Source: Synergistaceae bacterium (lineage in GTDB: Bacteria > Synergistota > Synergistia > Synergistales > Aminobacteriaceae). Taken from it: a DNA stretch of 8,329 bases. The notes beneath the pieces were generated by a model. It saw only the letters and a list, made by a program, of their open reading frames with translations. It was not told where the DNA came from and made no database searches. A program made the translations under genes and the position numbers. The stretch is taken from positions 1-8,329 of the forward strand of contig JAFTBT010000099.1 of NCBI GenBank assembly GCA_017455085.1, written 5' to 3'. This document shows positions 1-5,495 of the stretch, in pieces (the stretch's first letter is position 1; every line of letters starts with the position of its first letter).

Positions 1-3
1 GTG

Positions 4-42
4 GAAAATAGAGAGCCTCCCTGTGTGTTTGGGAGGACTCTT
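4..42 (-). terminator. Intrinsic terminator of the prepilin gene
   Basis: The core stem pairs CCTCCC (16-21) with GGGAGG (31-36) around a 9-nt loop. It is lengthened by gagag (11-15) pairing with ctctt (38-42) past one bulged A. Read on the - strand, the hairpin is followed by TATTTTC (positions 10 to 4), a short U-rich tract. It lies about 35 nt beyond the stop codon of the pilin-like gene, so that gene is probably transcribed alone. There is no matching U tract on the + strand side. Confidence 0.75.
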
Positions 43-75
43 GTGTGTTGGTTGGTTGTAGGTTATTGGCTTAAT

Positions 76-561
76 TTAGCGTACTTTATAGCAAATCAAT
101 GTACCTGTATTCTTGTAGACAGCTGTTCCGCCTGCTGTGGTAAATAATCCTTCTTGTTCTGCCTTATTCTCAAGTATCATTGCAATCTTTGTTTTGGCTG
201 CTGGTAATGTGTACGACAACCACCATTCACCGCCGCTGTTTTCAGCACCTACAAATGAAATCAGATATTTCCCTGCAGCAGCAGTGTCAGTTACTAGAGA
301 AGCTGTACTCTTCATATATGTTTTCAAGCCTGTCAAAAGAGTCGCTGTCGTTACTGTACCTGCGTCACACTTTGCTTTATTGTCCGCGTAATACATATTC
401 ATTGCTGCACTGGCGATCTTAAACTCCTCAATGATTTTGCTTGCACTGGCCGCCGCTGTTACCTCTGAGCCTGACATCATGCCCATTGCGCTCAATATGC
501 CGATTATCCCGATAACTATTACTAGCTCAACCAACGTGAATCCCTTACGAAACTGCTTCAT
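76..561 (-). CDS. Type IV prepilin-like protein (pilin or pseudopilin)
   Basis: A 161-residue protein with a class III signal peptide: a short basic leader (MKQFRKG), cleavage by prepilin peptidase expected after Gly7, then FTLVELV with the conserved Glu at mature position 5. The hydrophobic helix runs to about residue 35 and continues as an amphipathic helix to about residue 60. The rest is a small Ala/Thr/Gly-rich globular domain. Two cysteines, C65 and C157 close to the C-terminus (CYKVR), could form the disulfide-closed D-region loop seen in many pilins. In this family the mature subunit is pulled from the inner membrane into a pilus or type II secretion pseudopilus. The ATG start has AAGGAGG (complement of 571-577) 9 nt upstream. 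No pilus assembly genes are in the window, so whether it is a major pilin, minor pilin or pseudopilin cannot be decided. The prepilin call is firm and the precise role is not. Confidence 0.88.
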   Translation of the reverse strand: MKQFRKGFTLVELVIVIGIIGILSAMGMMSGSEVTAAASASKIIEEFKIASAAMNMYYADNKAKCDAGTVTTATLLTGLKTYMKSTASLVTDTAAAGKYLISFVGAENSGGEWWLSYTLPAAKTKIAMILENKAEQEGLFTTAGGTAVYKNTGTLICYKVR

Positions 562-685
562 AATTGTGTGCCTCCTTAAGATTTTGACTCGTGTTGCTCC
601 CTTGCACAGACTGGTTACTGCGCACCAAAAACGCTAATTGTTACAGAAATTTTGCACACAACTAATTCACGCCATCGCTGCCATG

Positions 686-694
686 TGATATAAT
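686..694 (+). promoter_or_regulatory. Candidate extended -10 promoter for pnp
   Basis: TGA followed by a perfect TATAAT (689-694) fits an extended -10 element, which can work without a good -35. The hexamer at the expected -35 place (about 666-671, TTCACG) is a poor match. Transcription would begin near 701, only a few bases before the hairpin at 707-739, giving a pnp leader of about 365 nt. The call rests on the motif alone. Confidence 0.4.
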
Positions 695-706
695 TACACC
701 TAGACA

Positions 707-739
707 GAGAAAGTGCTTGCACAAGTTATGTGCTTTCTT
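707..739 (+). promoter_or_regulatory. Hairpin at the predicted 5' end of the pnp leader
   Basis: GAAAGTGC (709-716) pairs with GTGCTTTC (730-737), with two G-U pairs. Adding A-U and G-U pairs outward makes a 10-bp stem with a 13-nt loop. A competing fold uses a perfect inner stem, GCACA (719-723) with TGTGC (729-733), around a 5-nt loop. No U tract follows, so it is not an intrinsic terminator. In E. coli the pnp leader folds into a 5' stem that RNase III and PNPase use for autoregulation. A similar role here is only an analogy. Confidence 0.4.
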
Positions 740-872
740 CGTATGATAAAGAAATTATAGCACAAAGCTCTGTTTTTTGTTTTACATGTTCATAATTTTT
801 CTACGTGTTTATTTTTCCCCGCATACTGCCCTGTGTAGCCTTTCGTTATCCGGTTTTATGCATACCATGCTA

Positions 873-956
873 TTCACAAAGCACATTCATTCACAAAGCT
901 CACTCCATTCACCAACAAAGCATATTCACACCCACAAAGCACATTCACTCACAAAT
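873..956 (+). repeat. Degenerate ACAAAGC direct-repeat array in the pnp leader
   Basis: ACAAAGC occurs at 876, 893, 915 and 934, and ACAAAT at 951, spaced 17, 22, 19 and 17 nt. Most copies sit in a longer unit resembling TTCACAAAGCACATTCA. A further CACAAAGC lies outside the array at 761-768. Over 871-960 the + strand has only four G residues, each in an AAAGC core, and about one third C. The spacing is irregular and not codon-phased, so this is neither a coding repeat nor a CRISPR array. Function is unknown, but placement in the presumed pnp untranslated leader suggests an RNA-level role. Confidence 0.65.
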
Positions 957-1001
957 ATCTATCGTCATCATTCGGATTCATATCAGCAAATGCATATGTA
1001 C

Positions 1002-1030
1002 GTGATTTTTTCCCGCTCTATGAGTAAAAT
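1002..1030 (+). promoter_or_regulatory. Weak proximal promoter candidate for pnp
   Basis: TAAAAT (1025-1030) matches five of six -10 positions. GTGATT (1002-1007), 17 bp upstream, matches three of six -35 positions. A start near 1037 would give a leader of about 30 nt that bypasses the repeat array. In AT-rich intergenic DNA this match quality is common, so it is recorded as an alternative to the upstream promoter. Confidence 0.2.
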
Positions 1031-1049
1031 ATACCCCATTCAATTATCC

Positions 1050-1055
1050 AGGAGG
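1050..1055 (+). promoter_or_regulatory. Ribosome binding site selecting the TTG start of pnp
   Basis: AGGAGG lies 11 nt before TTG at 1067-1069. No ATG or GTG in the same frame is better placed. The next in-frame Met is residue 41, inside the conserved first RNase PH domain, so the TTG is the credible start. Confidence 0.8.
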
Positions 1056-1066
1056 AAACGTATATT

Positions 1067-3415
1067 TTGGAACAGGAGAAAATTTATTCTGTTACGGTAG
1101 GAGAATCTGAGCTTGTCTTCAGAACTGGCAGGCTCGCTAAGCAGGCTAATGGTGCAGTACTCGCATCTCACGGCGGAACGTTTATGTTAAGTACAGCATG
1201 TATGACGGATGAGGCAAGGACAGGTATAGATTTCTTTCCGCTGGTTGTGGACTATGAAGAAAGATATTACTCGGCAGGTAAAATTCCCGGAGGGTTCATT
1301 AAGAGAGAAGGAAAACCCTCAGAATCAGCAATACTAGGCTCTAGAGTCGTCGACAGGTCTATACGTTCACTGTTCGCCGACGACATGCGCAATGAAGTTC
1401 ACGTAGTCGATACCGTCCTCGCAATGGATCAGGTATACCCCCCCAACATTCTCGGCATCAATGCCGCAAGTGCAGCCCTCGCAATTTCCGGCATCCCTTG
1501 GGGCGGACCAGTAGGCGCAGTCAGAATCGGACTCATCGGCGGGAATCTAGTCGTCAACCCCACAGAAAAGCAGATGGAGAACTCTCTGCTGAATCTCATC
1601 GTTGCAGGCCACGAAGACGGCATCACTATGGTGGAGTCTGGCTCGTACGAAGTCTCCGAAGAATTATTAGTTGACGCGTTACAGCTCGCACATCTGGAGA
1701 TTCGGAAAATCATCGCGGTCTTGAAGAAGATGAAGGATGAAGTCGGCAAGCCTCAGCTGGAGATTCCATTACCCGAAAGCATCCCCGAAATCGAAAACTG
1801 GGTGCGTGAAAACCTCGACAGCAAGATCGACGCAGCAGTCCGCATCCACGAAAAGAAACCCCGCGAAAAAGCCATCAATGAGGCAAAAGCTCAAGCAGCA
1901 GAACACTTCGCAGAACTCATCAAGGAAGACCCCGACAAAGCAGACTACATTAACTTATATATCGATAGCCGCGTAAAGGACATCATGCGCGGAATCATCA
2001 TCAACGAACACATCAGAGTCGACGGCCGCAAAATGGACGAGATCCGCCCGATAAGCTGTGAGCTGGATATTCTCCCCAGAGTTCACGGCTCAGCACTCTT
2101 CACGCGCGGAGAGACTCAATCCCTCGCAGTTACGACTCTCGGCATGATCGGCGAGGACGACCAGATTCTTGACGGTATAAAGCTCAACGAACCCGCAAAG
2201 AGATTCCTGCTGCACTACAATTTCCCGCCCTACTCTGTGGGAGAAGTCAGACCCATGCGCGGACCAGGTAGGCGCGAGATCGGACACGGTGCACTCGCTG
2301 AACGGGCATTGCTCCCGGTGATTCCCGGCGAAGAAGAATTTCCATACGTGATTCGCGTGGTGTCGGACATTCTGGAGTCCAACGGATCAAGTTCGCAGGC
2401 CAGTATCTGCGGAGGAAGCCTCTCGATGATGAATGCGGGTGTGCCTATACGCTGCCACGTTGCAGGTATCGCGATGGGACTCATCAAGGAAGGCGACAAG
2501 GTGCAGATTCTCACGGACATTCAGGGACTCGAAGACCATTACGGTGATATGGACTTCAAAGTTGCAGGGACACGCGCAGGAGTTACCGCCCTCCAGATGG
2601 ACAACAAGGCCGGAGGAATCACTCGCGAGATTCTGGAGGAGGCACTCGGCCAAGCACGAAAGGCAAGGCTTGAGATTCTGGAGAAGATGGAGGCAGCTAT
2701 ACCTGTCCCGAATCCTATATCACAGAATGCTCCGAGAATCATCTCGTTTGAGATCGACCCCGACAAGATTCGTGAGGTCATTGGCAGCGGCGGTAAGACT
2801 GTCAGGAACATCACAGCACGCACCGGCGTAAAGATGAACATCGAGGACAACGGACTCATCTCGATTTCTGGGCCGACTATGGCACAGGTTGAGGATGCCC
2901 GCGCTATAGTACTCTCACTCACGCACGAACTCGCAGCAGGTGAGGTGTATTTAGGCACAGTCACCAGACTCATAAACTTCGGAGCATTCATAGAGTGCCT
3001 GCCCGGAAAAGAAGGCCTCTTGCACATTTCGGAGGTCTCCGCTCACAGGCTGCCTCACATGGAGGACGCATTCAAGCCCGGAGACAGGGTGCTTGTTATG
3101 GTGAAGGACATTGACGAGCAGGGAAGAGTGAATCTCACCCGCAGAAGGGTACTCGCAAACGAGGAGAAGATTCGTGCGGCTGGATTGACCTATGCACTGC
3201 CGGATGAACGTGAACGCGACAACCTGATTGCGTCTTTGGCTTCACGTGATAGGGGCTACGGGACGTTCTCCATGCGTGACAGAGTCGATACGGGCTACAT
3301 TTCGAGGGGGTTCTCTTCGTCAAGGTCAGGCAGGAATGATTTCGACTTTGGCCGCGACAGGAACGAATACGGCAGGAACGACAGGCGGCGCAATGACAGG
3401 CGGAGGGATTATTAG
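1067..3415 (+). CDS. pnp: Polyribonucleotide nucleotidyltransferase (PNPase)
   Basis: A 782-residue PNPase, which degrades RNA 3' to 5' with phosphate to give nucleoside diphosphates and can also add tails. In this family it works as a cytoplasmic homotrimer. Domains in order: first RNase PH core (about 10-145, with FFPLVVDYEERYYSAGKIPG from 56), helical linker (about 150-300), second RNase PH core (about 310-545), KH (about 557-617, loop GSGG at 573-576) and S1 (about 622-695). Catalytic-site aspartates in DHYGDMD (D490, D496) correspond to E. coli D486 and D492, and the phosphate-site stretch SNGSSSQAS (438-446) is present. The protein is about 70 residues longer than E. coli PNPase because of an Arg/Asp/Asn/Gly-rich, probably disordered tail (about 713-782) ending in a duplicated RNDRR. 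It starts at TTG, and a long leader suggests post-transcriptional control. It is the first gene of a tight run, and its end contains the dut ribosome binding site. The identification is secure. Confidence 0.98.
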   Translation: MEQEKIYSVTVGESELVFRTGRLAKQANGAVLASHGGTFMLSTACMTDEARTGIDFFPLVVDYEERYYSAGKIPGGFIKREGKPSESAILGSRVVDRSIRSLFADDMRNEVHVVDTVLAMDQVYPPNILGINAASAALAISGIPWGGPVGAVRIGLIGGNLVVNPTEKQMENSLLNLIVAGHEDGITMVESGSYEVSEELLVDALQLAHLEIRKIIAVLKKMKDEVGKPQLEIPLPESIPEIENWVRENLDSKIDAAVRIHEKKPREKAINEAKAQAAEHFAELIKEDPDKADYINLYIDSRVKDIMRGIIINEHIRVDGRKMDEIRPISCELDILPRVHGSALFTRGETQSLAVTTLGMIGEDDQILDGIKLNEPAKRFLLHYNFPPYSVGEVRPMRGPGRREIGHGALAERALLPVIPGEEEFPYVIRVVSDILESNGSSSQASICGGSLSMMNAGVPIRCHVAGIAMGLIKEGDKVQILTDIQGLEDHYGDMDFKVAGTRAGVTALQMDNKAGGITREILEEALGQARKARLEILEKMEAAIPVPNPISQNAPRIISFEIDPDKIREVIGSGGKTVRNITARTGVKMNIEDNGLISISGPTMAQVEDARAIVLSLTHELAAGEVYLGTVTRLINFGAFIECLPGKEGLLHISEVSAHRLPHMEDAFKPGDRVLVMVKDIDEQGRVNLTRRRVLANEEKIRAAGLTYALPDERERDNLIASLASRDRGYGTFSMRDRVDTGYISRGFSSSRSGRNDFDFGRDRNEYGRNDRRRNDRRRDY
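3402..3407 (+). promoter_or_regulatory. dut ribosome binding site inside the pnp tail
   Basis: GGAGGG lies within the last codons of pnp, 10 nt before the GTG start of dut, while the pnp stop ends only 2 nt before that GTG. Ribosomes finishing pnp therefore cover the dut initiation site, an arrangement that favours translational coupling. Confidence 0.75.
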
Positions 3416-3417
3416 CA

Positions 3418-3858
3418 GTGGAAGAGATTACCGTAAAGATTTGGCGTGAAGCGAACACTATAAAGATTCCCGAATATGCCACGCCAGGAAGTTCGGGAGT
3501 AGATTTGTGTTCCATGAAGTACTGCATACTGAAGCCCGGAGAACTTTCGCTCATCCCCACAGGAATCAGACTCGCTATCCCTGAAGGCTACGAGGGGCAG
3601 ATCCGGCCAAGAAGCGGCTTAGCCCTGAATCACAGAATAGTCATCCCGAATACACCCGGCACGATTGACTCGGACTATCGCGGTGAAATTATGGTTATGC
3701 TGCTGAATATGGGTACTGATCCGTTCAGTCTGAGCTTTGGCGACAGAATTGCGCAGTTAGTGTTTGTGCCTGTGGCGCGAGCGAAGTTTGAGCCGGTGAA
3801 GGAACTCGACCAGACCATACGCGGCTCTGGAGGTTTCGGAAGTACAGGCATGAGGTGA
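3418..3858 (+). CDS. dut: Deoxyuridine 5'-triphosphate nucleotidohydrolase (dUTPase)
   Basis: A 146-residue trimeric-type dUTPase. It hydrolyses dUTP to dUMP and pyrophosphate, which keeps uracil out of DNA and supplies the precursor of dTMP. All five family motifs are present in order: PGSSGVDL (I, residues about 21-28), RPRSGLA (II), GTIDSDYRGEI (III, with the uracil-site Tyr and catalytic Asp region), GDRIAQLVF (IV) and the C-terminal glycine-rich RGSGGFGSTG (V) that closes over the active site. Length is normal for the family. The start is GTG with GGAGGG 10 nt upstream inside pnp. No other start fits the N-terminus as well. It sits 2 nt after pnp and 7 nt before the first nucleotidase, so it is probably co-transcribed with both. 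The identification is secure. Confidence 0.97.
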   Translation: MEEITVKIWREANTIKIPEYATPGSSGVDLCSMKYCILKPGELSLIPTGIRLAIPEGYEGQIRPRSGLALNHRIVIPNTPGTIDSDYRGEIMVMLLNMGTDPFSLSFGDRIAQLVFVPVARAKFEPVKELDQTIRGSGGFGSTGMR

Positions 3859-3865
3859 TTCGCTC

Positions 3866-5470
3866 ATGAGAAAAGTATTAGCGTTGCTGCTGCTGGCGGC
3901 TGTGTGTTTGCCGGCATGGTGTGCTGTTCCCGATCATGACATTGTGATTCTCTACACTAACGACGTTCATTGCGGGGTTGACCAAAATATCGGCTATACT
4001 GGACTCACGTACTACAAGCACCAAATGCAGACGCTCACTCCGTACGTGACTCTCGTTGATGCTGGGGACTGGTCGGAGGGCGAAACTATAGGGATGCTCT
4101 CGCAGGGAAGGTACATACTCGAAATCATGAACGCCATGAATTATGACTTGGCCGTACCCGGAAATCACGAGTTCGATTACGGACGCGGAATGTTTGAGGT
4201 TTTCGCAAAGGATCTCAAGTGCGGGTTAATCTCCTGCAATTTCCGGGATCTTCGCACCGGTGAATTAGTCCTCAAGCCCTACAGGATATTCACGTATGGT
4301 GATGTCAGAGTCGCTTTCGTTGGAGTCTGCACACCTGAGAGCCTCATCAAGTCCACAACTACCACATTCATGGACGAGGGCGGAAAACGCATCTATGGTT
4401 TTGACGAGGATACTTCCGGCGAAAAGCTGATCATGTCGATTCAGAAAGCTGTTGATGAGGCAAGGGCAGACGGTGCAGATTTCGTGATAGTTGTCGGCCA
4501 TCTGGGGATTAAGGACGTTACGGATGTCTGGACTTCTTCGTACATTGCTGCAAGGACTCGCGGGATTGATGCATTTATTGATGCCCATTCACACGAAGTA
4601 TTTCCGGCTCTCATGGTCAAGAACGCTGACGGAAAAGACACCCCCATTACCCAGTCAGGCACTAAGCTAGCGAATATCGGCAAAGTTACTATAGACACGA
4701 ACGGTGCTGTAAAAACGGAGCTTGTTGCTTCAGTACAGAGCAGGGACGAGAAAATTACTGCACTGGTTCACGACATCAAGGCACGCTATGAGGACACTGT
4801 TATGCGTCACTTGAGCTACACCAGCTTTGACCTGAGGGCTAAGGACGAAAACGGCAAATGGCTCACCAGAGAAGGCGAGAATACTTTATGTGACGTTGCT
4901 GCAGATGCACTGCTTGCTTCTGCGGCGGAGACCAGAACCGGAAGAGCAGATATTGCCCTCATCAATGCGGGATGTGTCCGAGCAAATATCAAGCCCGGTG
5001 AAATAGTCGTCAACGATGCACTTACTGTTATGCCGAACTACGATACTGTGTGTATTACGGAAGTGTCAGGCCAAACCATACTTGACGAGCTTGAACACGG
5101 TGTGCGGACTCTCCCGAAACTTGACGGAGGATTTCTCCATGCTTCGGGACTGAGCTACACGATCGATACACGCATTCCGAGTCCGGTGAAGATAGACGAC
5201 ACTAACATCATGATCGGGATTGATGGAGAGCGCAGAGTCAGTAACGTGAAGATTCACGGTGAAGATATAGACCCCGCAAAAACGTATAGGGTCGTAAGTT
5301 CGGAGTACGTTATCCGTGAGAGAGGCAACGGCCACGTCTTCAGGGACGCAAAGGTGATTGAGACGGGATACATGATTCTCTCGGATGCATTAGCACATTA
5401 TCTGCGGAAGTTTGATTACTTGCCCGAACGTTACAGTGAGAATCAGGGTAGAATCACTGTCATTCAGTGA
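3866..5470 (+). CDS. Exported 5'-nucleotidase family phosphoesterase, copy 1 (UshA/CD73-like, divergent)
   Basis: A 534-residue member of the two-domain 5'-nucleotidase family, expected to dephosphorylate nucleotides or related phosphoesters in the periplasm. The signal peptide covers about residues 1-19 or 20. It has no clear lipobox, since LPAWC fits poorly. The metallophosphoesterase domain (about 24-275) keeps the expected metal and catalytic residues: D33/H35 (TNDVH), D68 (DAGD), N100/H101/D104 (GNHEFD), H212 (GHLG) and H241/H243. The usual GHSH is AHSH here. The C-terminal nucleotide-binding domain (about 315-530) departs from the family pattern: NAGC for NAGG (367-370), PNYD where PFxN is usual (390-393), and GNG for GDG (487-489). 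Chemistry is probably intact while base recognition may differ. The start uses GAGGTGA (3852-3858), which overlaps the dut stop codon. It is followed after 25 nt by a paralogue roughly 60% identical by eye. Confidence 0.92.
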   Translation: MRKVLALLLLAAVCLPAWCAVPDHDIVILYTNDVHCGVDQNIGYTGLTYYKHQMQTLTPYVTLVDAGDWSEGETIGMLSQGRYILEIMNAMNYDLAVPGNHEFDYGRGMFEVFAKDLKCGLISCNFRDLRTGELVLKPYRIFTYGDVRVAFVGVCTPESLIKSTTTTFMDEGGKRIYGFDEDTSGEKLIMSIQKAVDEARADGADFVIVVGHLGIKDVTDVWTSSYIAARTRGIDAFIDAHSHEVFPALMVKNADGKDTPITQSGTKLANIGKVTIDTNGAVKTELVASVQSRDEKITALVHDIKARYEDTVMRHLSYTSFDLRAKDENGKWLTREGENTLCDVAADALLASAAETRTGRADIALINAGCVRANIKPGEIVVNDALTVMPNYDTVCITEVSGQTILDELEHGVRTLPKLDGGFLHASGLSYTIDTRIPSPVKIDDTNIMIGIDGERRVSNVKIHGEDIDPAKTYRVVSSEYVIRERGNGHVFRDAKVIETGYMILSDALAHYLRKFDYLPERYSENQGRITVIQ

Positions 5471-5480
5471 TACACATAAA

Positions 5481-5486
5481 GGGAGG
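5481..5486 (+). promoter_or_regulatory. Ribosome binding site fixing the start of nucleotidase copy 2
   Basis: GGGAGG lies 9 nt before ATG 5496. The same frame is open upstream to an ATG at 5412, but that start would overlap copy 1 by 59 nt and place 28 residues before an otherwise standard signal peptide. The ATG at 5496 is therefore preferred. Confidence 0.85.
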
Positions 5487-5495
5487 TTTACTCTT

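Larger units (their letters stand above)
562..1066. other. 505-nt gene-free divergent intergenic region and pnp leader
   Basis: No convincing coding sequence lies here. Open frames on the + strand (777-1100, 805-1005) have no Shine-Dalgarno sequence and run through repeats whose spacing is not a multiple of three. The left end carries the prepilin ribosome binding site. The remainder looks like a long pnp leader: an extended -10 promoter near 686-694, a hairpin at 707-739, a T-rich stretch at about 771-830, and a G-poor ACAAAGC repeat array at 873-956. rpsO, which often precedes pnp in other bacteria, is absent. No good prepilin promoter was found on the - strand. Confidence 0.7.

Noticed and set aside
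684..700. - strand promoter for the prepilin in the same TATAAT region
   Set aside because: The - strand has no hexamer pair with sensible spacing here, and the site is too far from the prepilin start to be argued from motif alone.
873..956. Possible CRISPR array in the pnp leader
   Set aside because: Repeat cores are only about 7-17 nt and spaced 17-22 nt, with no distinct spacers and no cas genes.
777..1100. Open reading frames through the pnp leader (777-1100 and 805-1005, + strand)
   Set aside because: No ribosome binding site, low-complexity His/Ser/Thr-rich translation produced by the ACAAAGC repeats, repeat spacing out of codon phase, and overlap with the true pnp start.
1438..1444. 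Run of seven C inside pnp as a possible slippage or phase-variation tract
   Set aside because: The reading frame is intact and the encoded YPPN segment fits the family, so the run is short and probably incidental.
3135..3560. 141-residue - strand open frame opposite the pnp/dut junction
   Set aside because: It is antisense to two clear conserved genes, its Arg/Ser/Pro-rich composition is typical of a shadow frame, and it has no ribosome binding site.
3866..3925. Lipoprotein signal in nucleotidase copy 1 (Cys at residues 14 and 19)
   Set aside because: Neither Cys is preceded by an acceptable lipobox; residue -1 is Trp for C19 and Val for C14. A cleavable Sec signal fits better.
5412..5495. 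Longer start for nucleotidase copy 2 at ATG 5412
   Set aside because: It would overlap copy 1 and put 28 non-signal residues ahead of a good signal peptide, while ATG 5496 has a strong GGGAGG site.
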